A stretch of 64,000 nucleotides of DNA from Glycine soja. Lineage: Eukaryota > Streptophyta > Magnoliopsida > Fabales > Fabaceae. The notes beneath the pieces were generated by a model. The model was not told the origin of the DNA and ran no database searches. It saw only the letters and a list, made by a program, of their open reading frames with translations. How positions within the stretch are numbered: position 1 is the stretch's first letter; the number at the start of each line of letters is the position of its first letter. Of this stretch, positions 44,271 to 56,400 are shown in pieces. The DNA is taken from assembly GCF_004193775.1 (NCBI RefSeq), contig NC_041003.1:39871611-39935610 (forward strand), read 5' to 3'. The position numbers and the translations under genes are program-made.

Positions 44271-45333
44271 TCTGTTTGAGGCCCACTATATATCAAAACG
44301 CTCAGAGTTCAGAGGAGAATCTAGATAAGGGGATTTGGTACACGATTTTCTGCCAAAAAAAAGCCTCTAACTGCCTCAATTTCGTGTTGAAAGATCAAAC
44401 ACCCACTTTCTCTTTTTTCTCTTTCTTCTTTTCTTCTCTTTTTTTTTCTTCAAAATTTCTGCAACTTTTTTTTTTACTTGAAACAGAACCAAAACAATTT
44501 TTTTTTATGACACAAAGTCTGAAAGACACTAGAAACAAGAACAACAACAAGAACACAAACGTGACAAGAACAAGAACGAAACAAAGACACAAACAAGAAC
44601 GCAACAAGACGCAAACAAGAAAAACAAATAACAGAACAAGGACAAAACACGAACCAGGACAAATTACAAAGAAAAATAATAGGATAAGATAGAACCTGTA
44701 TCAAGAGCCGAAGCTCTGATACCAGATGATAAGAATCTTACGGGGCGGATCGTTTGATACAGGCTACGAAGGTTTGGATGACGCCACTTCTGGTGAAGGA
44801 AGATAAGTCAGGGTAGACGCCACTTCCGGTGAAGGAAGATAAGTCCAGGTAGACGCCACTTCCGGTGAAGGAAGATAAGTCTGGGTAGACGCCACTTCCG
44901 GTGAAGGAAGATAAGTCTGGGTAGACACCACAAGGATTACCTTGATAAGTCTGATAATTGGTTCAACAAGGAACCCAGAGAGAAACTCTCACCCAATTTT
45001 ATCAAATGCCAAAAGCTTTTTTTTATTGAAAACAAAAACCAATACTTATAGTGTATCTGAACTAAAAGATAAAAATAGACATGGGCCTTCTAAATAGTTT
45101 GGGCCAAAATTACAATAAATAAAAATTATAACTAAAAAAATATATTTAACTTGGGCCTTCAGCAACAATTAATAGTCTTGATAGTGTCTCTGCCTCTGGG
45201 CCTTCATCCTTCTCCACTTGGGCCTTCATCCTTCTCCACTCGGGGGCTTTGTCCTTCTCCACTTGGGCCTTCGTTCTTCTCCACTTGGGCCTTTAGCCTG
45301 TATTTGGCCAGTTTCATGATTCTCATCAGTTGA

Positions 45334-45968
45334 CACATCAACAAGTACTTGAGTCGTCGAGGGGAATGAAACTAGAGCCCATTATTTAGTTAAAACAATG
45401 GATACCCGTCTCCGTGTGATTGGTGATCCCATGAATGAAGTTCAATGGGTAACAACGAAATTGCTTGTTAACTAAAGTACACCAAAACAAAATTTTACGG
45501 AGTTGTTTCGTTTCTCATTCCTATGACGAGGTTTATTATAAATTGTAGCAATATTAAGGTTGAGGTATTTATATATGTGTATTTTTGGTAAAAAAAATAA
45601 AATAAAATACCTCTTAATGAATCCGATGATAATTGTTGTAGGGGGAGGGGTCACAAACCACTCTTTGAGGATTCACCTAGTGAGTGTGGTGGTGGGGCTG
45701 CCACTGTGAGATATGGGCTAATCTCTAAGTGACACTCACGAAATAAGATACATGCGCAAGGCCGTGTAACGCACTACCACTGATTAGAACCTAAATGAAC
45801 GCCAATATTGTAGGGATTGTGTACTAAAGTCCGGTTAAAGAAGGTGTAGTTCAAGAAACCCGAAAAGTTCCTTACACCGAAATACAATATCCCATACACT
45901 TTCTTTTACGTATGTATACAAATTATTTTAAAAAAAAATATTTTAAAATTTCAAATTATGTGGGGGAA
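45334..45968 (+). pseudogene. copia RNase H C-terminus and 3' untranslated region
   Basis: The first codons continue the interrupted RNase H (THQQVLESSRGMKLEPII, stop near 45388), the usual end of plant copia pol. The rest, to the polypurine tract at 45961, is untranslated; it includes 'gtctccgtgtgattggtgatcccatgaatg' (given in part), a conserved 3' segment of such elements. Confidence 0.65.
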
Positions 45969-46383
45969 TGTTAGTAAATATTTGTTTTATAATTTAAAAT
46001 TTATAAATATATATTACTTATATATTAATTCTATTTTATAAAATAAAATATTTATTTTAGAATCTGTTACGTAAAATTAGAATTTTCTATCTTTCTAAGA
46101 TTTTGTTTTAATGGGTCAATGCAATTTGTTACGTTTGTTTTGATACATGTGGTTAGATTTTTGTTGTTGCATAAAGTAAGAGCATTTGTGTCCTATTTTG
46201 GGAGAGGAGTGCACGATCGGAACCAACAGGGTTGTCGTATATTGGGAGAGGAGTGCAATCAGATTTTTCTTTCTAAGGATAACATTTGTACGCTTCAATC
46301 CAAGCTAATCATTTCTTCCCCTAATTTATTTTTTCTTTGTGCTTATTGTATGATATAATGTATTGTTAATTCATATTCTACCA
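45969..46383 (+). repeat. 3' LTR of the copia element
   Basis: Begins TGTTAGTAAATATTTG just after the polypurine tract TGGGGGAA and ends near CATATTCTACCA. A 17-bp segment 'ttgggagaggagtgca' occurs twice (46199-46214, 46241-46256). Confidence 0.75.
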
Positions 46384-46390
46384 ATTAATG

Positions 46391-46456
46391 AAATACATTT
46401 ACTATTCTCTTAATTCATACAATAAAATACATTTACTATTCTCTTAATTCATACAA
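46391..46456. repeat. 34-bp tandem duplication
   Basis: Two near-identical units starting AAATACATTTACTATTCTC at 46391 and 46425, directly after the copia LTR. Confidence 0.85.
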
Positions 46457-46459
46457 CTC

Positions 46460-48147
46460 AGCCTACTATATTAATTAATGACACGTCTTATTCTAATAAT
46501 ATATTTCACTAATATATGAATATTATATTTGCAAAAATGATACTTAGGAGGTCTTGGGTGGCACAACTTAGAAATAATACACTTATTAAAATTTTGATGG
46601 ATTGAAGACCCATACGATCTTTATGTGACAATTATTAATTTTTTTAGATAAGATTTGTATTTAATTTTTTTTATTTTTATGTGATGTGTCAATTTGGATC
46701 CATAAACATTATATTTTATTCAATAATATTATTTAGATTTCAATCTGTTTTATATGTTGTATTCATTTTATTTTATATTTGGATAAGGACAAAGTTTTAT
46801 TTTGATTTTCTTAATACTTTTCAAGATAGGAAGCATAAAAGTATCAAAGTAATGAATGGAAAATTTGAAATTTATTGAATTAATAAATATTTTAAAATTT
46901 TAATTTGAATCGTTTAGTATCTTTATATGTTTATTTTTATTTAAATGATGAATTAATTTGACTTAATAGTTGAAAATTTTGAATTAGGATCAATTTTATA
47001 TTTACATCAATAAATATTTTAAAATTTGAATTTAAATTTTTTAACATCTTTATACTTTGAATAAGATAATTGCACATTTTAAGTTATTACAAAATAATCT
47101 TATATAAGTTTAGAAACCTATTCTACATTTACGTGTAAGGGTCCAAATCTTTAATAATTTGTATTATACTTATTATTTTAATTAAAAATTTAAAATTTAA
47201 TTGAAAAATACAAAAAAAATGCATCATGAACAATAAAGTATTTGAATTATTGATTTTTTGTTGCCTTTTCCTAATGTTTAATAACGAAGAGATTTGTACT
47301 TTTAATAAGGAAATTATAACTACATATAAATCAAAATAAATAAATGAAACTAATTATATCATTTTCATTTTTAGAATGAATCAAATTAAAGCTAATAAAT
47401 GAATAACATTTTTTCTTTATATTTTACCATTTGTCAATTTTCTATTGATTATGCCTAAAAAATGAGGTATTAGGTTGTGTATCTACACAAGAATATCTCA
47501 GCTTTTATATCATTTTCTTGTCTTTAATTCAACCTCTTAGTTAAATTCTAACCACTCAATAAAACAAACATTGACAACTAATTGTCAATTAATAGGTAGA
47601 AATGCCAAAGAGAAAAAAAAGGGAAAAAAATTATTTTACATTGTTATATATTTAGCACCTTTTCAATTCTCGGAGCATTTGCTTTCAAAATCTATTTTTA
47701 TTCAAAATGATAAAATAATTTGTGAAAGTAAACTAGTGTGACAATAGAGTCAATAGTATAAGTAAGGAATGGAAAAGTATAGATCTAAACCCTAAGAATG
47801 AAAGATTTATGAAACATCTCCTGAGAGTAAGGTCATGAGTGATAAGTAAAAAGAATGTTGGGATAGATGGGTCTGACTAAAATGTAGAACTTATAGAACA
47901 CTAATTGAGATATTATGTCTCATCCTATTAAAATTTTCTTTTTTCAAGAATATAGGTGGGGTGTCTCCTAATGGAACTTGGAACTGTGTGCAAGATGCAA
48001 GTAGTATTAAACGTGTATAGTATTTGTGTTTAACTCCTATGTAATAATTGGTTTCATTATGAGGAGTTTTCGCATGACAACGTTTTATGTCATCAACACA
48101 CCATGAAGTTCAGAAACTTGTATGTGGCCAGTAACAATTGCAAAGGT
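46460..48147. other. A+T-rich intergenic sequence
   Basis: No gene, RNA or bounded repeat recognised. The short ORF 46681-46878 has no recognisable domain. Confidence 0.5.
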
Positions 48148-48156
48148 AAAAAAAAA

Positions 48157-49230
48157 GTTTAAATAAATTTTTTATACGTAGAAAACAGATCATTTTTAGA
48201 TTACTATTTAATATTTATTTATTTTAAATAAGTATTTGAAATTTTTTTGTTTTAATGTAGTATTTGTCATTAGTTTTCTTCCATTAAGTGATGACATGAT
48301 AGATAAAGTGTCATGTCATCAAATCTTATCATTGACACATAATTATCACGTCATCTCCTTCTTTTCCTTCTCATTCTTCCCCTTTTCCATTGGAAACCAC
48401 CACCATCGTCCAACTCAGCGCCACCATCGCCGACCGCGTCGCGTTACCACCATCCTTTTTCACTCTCTCTCCCCCACTTCACTTTTCCCTAATAAACCCT
48501 TCAAAAGTGAAAGTCGTTTCTCGTTTTTGGACCTTATCTCTCTTTCTAAGGTTTGATTCTGCATAGGTTGGGAGGAACAAACACACATGAAGGATTCGAA
48601 TTCAAATTCGGATCTGTTTGACCCGGTTATGGTGATGGAGTTCAAGTGGTCTCATAGCAGCACCACCTTCGATGCCAATTTTTCCTTTGCCTTCAACGAC
48701 AACAACTTCTCCAACAGGGTTCTCTGGATCGAGATCATGAACGACCCCGTCGACGCTCACCCTGATTTCGACGCCAACACCACCATTGCAGACTGACCCT
48801 GCCACCACAAGCGCCACCGTGAGGATATAAAAAAGGATAACGATCCTCTCACTCTCTCTCTCACATCCACTCTCTTTGTTTTTTTTTACGAAATAATAAA
48901 CAACATTTAGGGTTTCTGGAATTGCTCACTGGTAGAAGTGGAAATGGATATGATTTTGCACGAAAATGTGAAGGGGGGAGGTGAGAGAGTGAAGAAGGAT
49001 AGTGGTGATGGTTTCTGTTGGAGAAGGGGAAGAAGGAAATGACGTGTTAGTGATAATGTTTGATGATGTGGCATTCCGTTTGTCAGGTCATCACTTAACA
49101 GAATGAAATTAACAGCAGGTACTACATTGAAATATAAATTTTTTTTAGGTACTTAGTTGAAAAATTATGAATGTTAGGTAGTAATTTGAAAATAGCCTAT
49201 GTTTTCAGGTATGAAAAACTTATTTAAGCC
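48157..49230. mobile_element. Pack-MULE (Mutator-like element with captured gene DNA)
   Basis: Long inverted termini of ~150 bp: the left reads GTTTAAATAAATTTTTTATAC... to ...AAGTGATGACATGATA (48157-48308). The right, inverted, reads GGCTTAAATAAGTTTTTCATAC... to ...AAGTGATGACCTGACA (49078-49230). Nine-base duplications (A9) flank it at 48148-48156 and 49231-49239, the size expected for Mutator. The middle (48340-49060) is much richer in G+C and contains a host-gene fragment. No transposase. Confidence 0.82.
48587..48840 (+). pseudogene. Captured 5' exon fragment of a POB1/LRB-like BTB/POZ protein gene
   Basis: The open segment 48587-48796 encodes MKDSNSNSDLFDPVMVMEF, then FSFAFNDNNFSNRVLWIEIM, then DPVDAHPDFDANTTIAD. 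This is the conserved N-terminal region of plant POB1/LRB BTB/POZ-BACK proteins (family pattern: NSDLFDP, FAFNDSNFSDRxLRIEIM, TxIADWARHRKRRRED). The next codon is TGA where the family has Trp, followed in frame by a decayed KRHREDIKKDND. The BTB domain itself is absent. The preceding 48350-48580 may be captured 5' UTR or intron. In plants these proteins are Cullin3-ligase adaptors; this copy has only the first part and is not expected to work as one. Confidence 0.75.
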
Positions 49231-49239
49231 AAAAAAAAA

Positions 49240-52200
49240 GTTAGAGAAAAGAGAAAGGAAAGATAGGGCGGCCATCGATCGAGTGAGAGGAAAGAAATAA
49301 AAGGATGCAAGAGGAGAGAAACATAGGATTTAATTTTTTGGAAGTGCAAGAAAAGTGAGTAAGATTTTTCTTTTTTGGAGTAAGATTATTTGGGAAGTAA
49401 TGTTTTACAAAAAAATCTTAAGGGGGGTGTTGTAACTAAAAATGAGTTTTAAAAAGAATTTACCCAATTGTAAAGAAAAGTATATGCTAAAGAAAGGCCA
49501 GTAAGCCCAAAATCTAGTTTGAGTTGCGAGTTGTTTTTCTTTTTGGGCCCGAAATTTTGCATGGTTAATTTTGTATCGCATATAGGCGGCTCATCCACAC
49601 TAAAGGCAAGCAATTTCCTCTTTCTCTGCAACAATTCCTTTTGCTTGGGAAGGGCATTACAACACAGAAATAAAAAATAAATCAAAGTTTTGATGCTATT
49701 AAAGAAAAATATCAATAAACAGAATATATGTATATGAACAGATACAATTAAATTTCTATTTCTATATGTTGATACTAATGCTTACTTGATTTGTTCCCAA
49801 TCGATATGAGAAGGTTAGAAAAATCTAGTTATATTCATATTTCTTGCACATTTTCAATAATGTTTTCATTTCAAATACATGTGCGTTCTCCATTAATCTC
49901 TTCAATTTAAGATGTTACGTAGATTGATTTTCACCGTAATTAGTTTCTTTTGTATAAATTATTGTTAAATAATTATTTTCATACCAACACTTTTACCTGA
50001 TCAGCTAGTTAGCATTTACTTTACACATATTTTTTAAATAATTATTGTTAAATCAACAATCTTGTTATAATGATAATTTATAATTATACCAAAAAATAAA
50101 AAAATTATAGTCAAAATTTTCTAACTAATTAAATATTTAATTGCATTTAATTTTAAGTGTGATAGGATTTAGGTAGAAATATGTTAGGTTAATTAAATTC
50201 CTCGGTAATATTTTGTGGCCTCGACCAGTGTAAGGCTAGCTAGAATACTTTTCCAGTTATTGTTCAAAACCTAGGCAAGAACCTCTTGTGGAAGTGGGGA
50301 AATTAATGTGAATACAACTTTGGGGAGCTTTTGTTGATTTCAACCTTATTAATTGAAACTCATCGCATAAAAGCATAATTTTATTCTGTTCAAAGTTGGT
50401 TATTATTAGCACAAGATGTATACGAAGACATGTTTTTTGAGGGAAATGTTTTCTTTCTCATTCTTAGCACAACTCACACATATTCGCTATCTTTAGGAAA
50501 ATGACCCAACACAACACACATCAAAAGCAGAATTATTCGTCTGTTTGAGATCTATTCCTCACAGACACACACACACATTCTTGATTTTAAGAATCGCGTG
50601 TGATATTCCACCACCTAGCACATGCATTCTCTTTTGACCAACTCTTTCAACATATAAGAGTGAGACCACTTGCACGCACCTCATACCGTGCCACCAAAAG
50701 CATGCATATATGCATGCATGAATGGTGATGGTTACTAAGAGCTAGATAATGGTGGTACCTCCATTATCATTGCCATTATTGGTACTATTTTTTTTTATCA
50801 GTCAATATTAGTTAATTTTTTGTTTGAATATTATTTGAAAATTTGAATTCATGATTTTTTTTGTCCTCTTTTAATTCTTAAACTTTCATTTTTAACTATC
50901 AACTCAATCTTATAATTCTTATTAGTCACACTATTAACTAAGTCTGAAATAGCAGCACATGAAAGTACCTTGGATCCTTCAATTATCACTTTCAAATGAT
51001 AGTCCATGAAAAGCATATCCCAGAGAGGACAAAGGACGCAGAATATGTGCCTGCGTTACCAGGAAAATCTACACATCCATATATAGACGTTGTAGTAATG
51101 GAATTTTTGATCCAAGACTTTCCCTTACTTTCATGCATGAAGTCATGCACCCACAAAGACAAAAAGGAAAGAGAGAAAAAAAATAATAATAAATATATAA
51201 AAGAGAGCAAGGTATTAATGAATTACTTTGGATAGTGACCTTAGGCAAAAGAACCAAATGTTTATTCCCCCTTTCTTAAAGTCTGCGAAAGGCTCAAATG
51301 TGTGTGGAAACTTTGCCTCCATCCTAAATCGTTGTCTTTTGTAGATGCCAATACCCTTTTCTTTTGGTGGGACTTAAGCAACGGTGTCTTTAGAGGGGCC
51401 TTATTCATCTCTTCGCTTTTGTTCAAAACCGAGAAGACATATGGTATACGATGCCTTCTGGTCTAAATATTTCCCTTGACGTGGTATCAAATTTTTGTTC
51501 GGTCACTGAAAATATGGTTACGAATTTGCTATAGTCTTATACCTTAATTAGCGTTGCAAATGTGTAGTGGCTTTCAGTTGACCTACATATACAAAACTCA
51601 TAAATTTTACGTGTTTTTGAATTTGTGAGATGGATATATATCAATCATGTTATGTAATACTATGTCTGTATTTGGATCTGAATATGTGACAGGTAAAAGT
51701 CACACCCAAAGCACTACAAAAACGTGATTTTGCAAAATACAATGAAATGAAATAGTGTTTGGCTGTATTTTATTAAAATTAAGTTCGTTCTTAAACGCAG
51801 GGCTTCTTTGAGTGAAAGTGATAAAATTTGGTTTTTACGTTAAATTGAGAATTTCAAACTATTATTTTCTCAAAACCAATTTTAAAAAGATTTTCTTTTC
51901 TCTTAAGTTGAGTTTTCAAATGCTGAATGGCATACTAAGTTTTTAATTTCTAGGTTATGCAGTTTACGTAAGAGTTACCCGTCTTAAAAAGTATCAAGCT
52001 TTATTAATATTACAGTCAATAGATCAACGAAAGTTTTGCCCTACTTTTTAATAATGTACGAATAAAGTTGCACCTATCTTAACTTATAGGAAGAATGAAA
52101 AATGGATGACGAATCCAAAGGTTTTGTAAATCAAAGGTTTGATTCATTATACTTTAAATCTATATGAAGTTCTTATTTTTCTTATATATTTTACCAATAC

Positions 52201-52665
52201 TTTTCAAGTTTATATTTTATATGCCTGACTATTGTACTACCTTGTTTAAAGAGAATTCCGTTTCTGATTAGTAATTAATTTTATCATACATAAATATAAG
52301 CAGAGGACATGTAACTTTTTTTTGTTACATTGAGAAAATGTAACTGTGTACCTATATAATTAGTACAGATACTGATTAAGTTTAATCTGTATTTCCTGAG
52401 TTTATCCTCTCAATTAAGTATAATGCACTTATTACAAAGGATTATGAGTTTTGGAAACATATAGGTACAATTTAAATGCAATTATTAATGAGATCTTGTA
52501 CAATTGGTAGATAGTTGAATTTTTTAAATATGCTATTATCGGTTTAGTTGATGATTATATGAATGAAAAATATTTTATTGGAAAAAATAAAATTCACTTC
52601 AATTACCTTTACACCTTGAAAGGAATAATTAGTCACCAGTTAAAAGATATTTTTAGTGTACACAC
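49240..52665. other. Intergenic sequence
   Basis: No supported gene. 50996-51235 and its antisense shadow are open but show no domain and no codon-like pattern. A CA repeat lies near 50564-50578. Promoter-like sequence could lie here but I cannot assign it. Confidence 0.4.
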
Positions 52666-52845
52666 TACCACAAAAATGGTATTCTACGATGCAGGTTTTA
52701 CAGCGGTTTTATAAAAATCGATGTCGTAAGTAAAACAGTGACATTTTTGTCAATAATTGGAAAATTTTAAAGGCGATTTTGATAAACTCATCTTTATAAA
52801 TGTATTATGACATCGATTCTTGTAGAACCGATGTAGAATGTGAGA
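52666..52845 (+). mobile_element. CACTA-like element terminus
   Basis: Starts CACTACCACAAAAATGG. It carries subterminal pairs such as TTTTATAAAAATCGATGTCG, AGGCGATTTT and GACATCGATTCTTGTAGAACCGATGT, the style of plant CACTA (En/Spm) subterminal repeats. A similar 'tacagtcgattctatagaaattgatgt'-like block lies near 55612-55640 (read in part). The opposite end and a 3-bp TSD could not be fixed. Confidence 0.4.
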
Positions 52846-53402
52846 GAGAATACGAATTGCCTCTCTCAGTCCTACCCTTATTTGAATCACTTTCCTTTAG
52901 TTTTACAAATTAAAATCCTAAATTCCTCATCGCTCTCTTTGTCCTGCGCTGCGAAGAGGAAGTCGAAGAGGTAACATGTACACACACAAAAAAGTGAATA
53001 ATATTAATAAAAAAACTAGGAAAATATATGAATAGCTAATTTTTTTTTAACAGCAGCTGGCATAATATAAAATAATTATGCAGAATTTGTATTTCTTGAA
53101 TATCTTAGCTTGATTATTGATATGACAAAATTATATCAATTGACTTTTGAGGTGGAGTGAAATCAAAGTTAACTTTTAAAATAGTTGTTGTTAGGCTTGT
53201 TAGACCACTCATTTTTTGATTGTTATTGTTACACCACCCATAAATGTCCATTCTACTCACTTTACACTCAAAATATCCCACCTTTGACATGAGAGGTGTT
53301 TTAAAGATCTCACATTAACTATAAGGTTGAGTAGGGGTAAAACTTAAATTCTGAAATGGTATTAGAGTCTATCATAATGTTCATGCACTTATGAGGCTAC
53401 TC

Positions 53403-53488
<86 letters not shown>

Positions 53489-56400
53489 GCTACCAATAAA
53501 TATAGTTTTAAGTTGTACTAGACTCGATTCTCTTAAATAAGATTGCAGTTCGAACCTCATGAATGAAAAAAACGTGATTAAAATGGAAAAACTCCTCTAA
53601 AGATAGTCAATTAGATTTTTCAACAAAGATTAGTCATCGATAAATACTTCGTATCAATAACATAATAAAAAAAATTATATATTTTGCTATTATTCAAACA
53701 TCTATTAATGTTCCGTCATCCTCACTTCACTCTCAAATTGTTTAGTCTTTGTCATGGGTGTGTAATTAGGGATATATATATATATATATATATATACTCT
53801 TAAGTTGACTAGTATAAAATTATTTGTGTATATTGTTATTCTAATAATGATTATGCAAAATTATATAAAATTAGTTGTGTCTATAGGTATTAGAGTAACG
53901 ATCAAGATTATTATTATTTAAAATAAAAAAATTTAACTTTATGTGTAAAATTAGTAAATATATATTTTTTGAAATTATTATTTATTAAAAGTTCAATATT
54001 TAAACAGTACAAAGAAAGAAGAAGAAGAAATGACTCCCCTTTAATAGATTTATACATTTGTATTGGTCCATGTGTGTGATAGAGATCCTACCTTATTTAA
54101 CGTTAAGAAAAATGTTAAGATTACACTCTCTAAAACATTCTTATCTTACAAATTAACTAACTTTTAGAATTGTGCTAGTCTTAAACCTGATTTTTACTTT
54201 TCTTAATACGTCTTTATTCTTCAACCATATCTGATAACTAATTATCTCACTCCCCATATCATAATGAAGTTTTATCCCTCAATCAGCTGCACACTCCCAT
54301 CTTTTATTTAATTAACTTTCCCCCTTTCTCTCTTTCATTTGGGATTGAGTTTGCTTATTGTTTCGCCTCATGATTTAATCGTATAATTAGATTAGCAAAC
54401 AAAGACCTTAGTCAAATCCAATCAATCTTAATCACCTGCTGCCACTTTATAAAGTTATATGCCTCTATGTTACAAAGATCAAAAAGAATATTTAAGAGAA
54501 CTTTATGAGAAATAAGTGGCAGGAGATAGACAATTTTAAGAGCCAGCCACCAATATTATTTGCACAAGAAAAGCCACATAGATAAAACCCATATCTTGAG
54601 AAAGATACCTGATAAGAGTAGTTTCCAAAAAGTGGTTTAGGTATTTAAATTTTATGGTGGTTAGAAAGAAAGGTTTCCAAAGTAAAGTGAAGCCCAAGAT
54701 GGCTCTTAAAGGTAGGGAAAGAAAAGAAATAAAGAAGGATAAGAATGGAGTGATTGGCTCCAACAAAGTTTGAGGGTCCTTCCTTTCCCTAATGAGTGTG
54801 TCTCTTAATCCAACAAGGCTTATGGTTCAAGCTTAGTCCATCATCTAGGGCCCTTGGTGACGCACCCCTTTTATTAGTATACCGTCCTCCATTAAGACAA
54901 ATGGGTTGAGTAGTTGTCCTTATGCGACAAGAGGCTTGCTAGCTAGGGCTCCACCAACTAGGAGCATAGCACCAATTTAATGGAACCATTGGGATCCATT
55001 ATCCCTTTTTAACCCACCTCTGCTTGCATGAGGGATGATCAGAAACATGCCCTACAAAAACAATATTTATACTTTTCATGTCTCAAATCAGACCCACACA
55101 AATTAAAGAACGAATTATCCTGTGATTTTCTTTTTTTGATTCTTCGTTCTTTTAGGCTAAGCCAAACCTACTACTGTACATAGACAAATCTGAGAAAAAG
55201 AGAAGACGTGACTTGACCAAAAAAGGACTTTAATTAGTTATATGATAATGAAATGTTGAAATGATCTCTTTAAATAATGAGGAGATATTTTATCAGTTCC
55301 TTTCTTGTACACGAGGAAATATTTATCATGAATGAATAGAGAAAATATAAATGAACAACGGTGAAAAGAGAGCCCAGGTCGGAACAAAATGGGTCTGATC
55401 TATATATCTCAAAGCCCAAATACCCATTGCACCCTCTCAAGTGGATTTTCTATGTCGTTTTTCTCTTCCCCTTTCTGATAGTTTGATTGTCTAATATTTC
55501 TTAAAATAAACAGTTTTATATAACACATAAGTGTATTTACATTAGTGACGGATTTTAACAAGAACTTTGTTTTTACACTTGTATTCACAATGTAATTTTT
55601 TTTTTATTTTACAGTCGATTCTATAGAAATTGATGTAAAAATATATATATTTTATCAATTAAATGAACCAAATTGACCGAAAAGGATATGATTGAAATAT
55701 TTTTAAATAATTAGATGATGTGATTGAACTTTTTAATTGAAGACTCAATTGAATTGTTTTTAAACAATTGAAAGACCTAATTAATTTTTTTTATAATTAA
55801 GAGACCCATTAAACTTTTAATTATAATTAAGTAAGGAATTGTAAATTAAGCCTTTTTAAAATGAATAAACCACTTCACCATAAGCAAAGTCTGAATGATG
55901 ATTTATCTAGCTATCACTTTCATATTTGTATGCACGTAAACTACGTCCTTTTAATCAATCATCAACAAGAGGAATAAGGCCAATAAAAGGGAGTAATAAT
56001 AATAAATGAAAAGTTGATGACATAATTTGATGTAATTCAAAGTGAATATAATCTTTGAATTTATTTAGTTCCTTTTTGAAACTTAAAAAATTAAAGATTA
56101 ATTACAGTGTAAAGATTGATTCAAATTGATCTAATTTTTGAACTTTTCAAGTTTTCCCTTTAACTTTTGCATTTTCACCTATTTTACTATCATGTATTTC
56201 TGTAGAAATGTCCCTGAGATCCTTGTTTGATTGGTCATTTGCTTTCAAAAATTTAATCAAGTACGTACTTTTACTATGAAAAGTGAAAAATACTGGATAT
56301 ATATATATATGTGTGTGTGTGTCGGCAGATCAGAAAGACTGAAGTAGATGAAATGCAAATTCGACATTCCTATTTGTGTTCCTTCACTGTTGTAGCATAC

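Larger units (their letters stand above)
41144..45328. mobile_element. 4185-bp composite insertion with inverted LTR ends, TSD GTTGA
   Basis: Perfect GTTGA duplications at 41139-41143 and 45329-45333; joining them restores copia ...TKELTHQQVLESSRGM. The left end starts TGATGAGAATCATGAAAC and the right end is its exact inverse, so both outer ends are the 5' end of the same LTR. Parts: plus-sense LTR copy (41144-41712), a second LTR copy entered part-way (41713-42160), a third LTR start (42161-42311), then a complete minus-strand element (42312-45328). The two full LTRs of that element differ at only about three positions by eye, so the event is recent. Confidence 0.88.
42312..45328 (-). mobile_element. 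Complete small gypsy derivative (3.0 kb), minus strand
   Basis: LTRs 42312-42913 and 44727-45328 are both 602 bp. Minus-strand LTR ends are TGATGAGAATC ... GATTCTTATCA. The primer-binding site TGGTATCAGAGCTTCGGC (44707-44724) matches initiator tRNA-Met, and the polypurine tract AAGAAGGAGGGAA is at 42914-42926. One ORF (42811-43758) lies inside. It lacks protease, RT, RNase H and integrase cores and so is non-autonomous. Each LTR holds five ~36-bp tandem units (GTAGACGCCACTTCCGGTGA...). Confidence 0.88.
39035..46383 (+). mobile_element. Degenerate Ty1/copia retrotransposon, interrupted
   Basis: Two related LTRs (39035-39495, 45969-46383) enclose a shortened copia pol (40218-41143, continuing 45334-45410). 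A polypurine tract (TGGGGGAA, 45961-45968) precedes the right LTR, so the element is on the + strand. The young 4.2-kb insertion 41144-45328 splits the end of RNase H. gag and most of integrase are absent, replaced by A+T-rich sequence. No TSD was found. Confidence 0.75.

Noticed and set aside
48236..48556. ORF of 106 codons as a host gene
   Set aside because: It begins inside the MULE terminal inverted repeat and runs through a His/Pro-rich, C+T-rich stretch; more likely captured UTR.
50992..51257. Overlapping ORFs on both strands around 51.1 kb as a gene
   Set aside because: Mutually antisense shadows with no domain and no supporting splice or promoter signal.
54700..54990. MicroRNA precursor suggested by locally complementary words
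   Set aside because: No long imperfect foldback and no known miRNA sequence was recognised.
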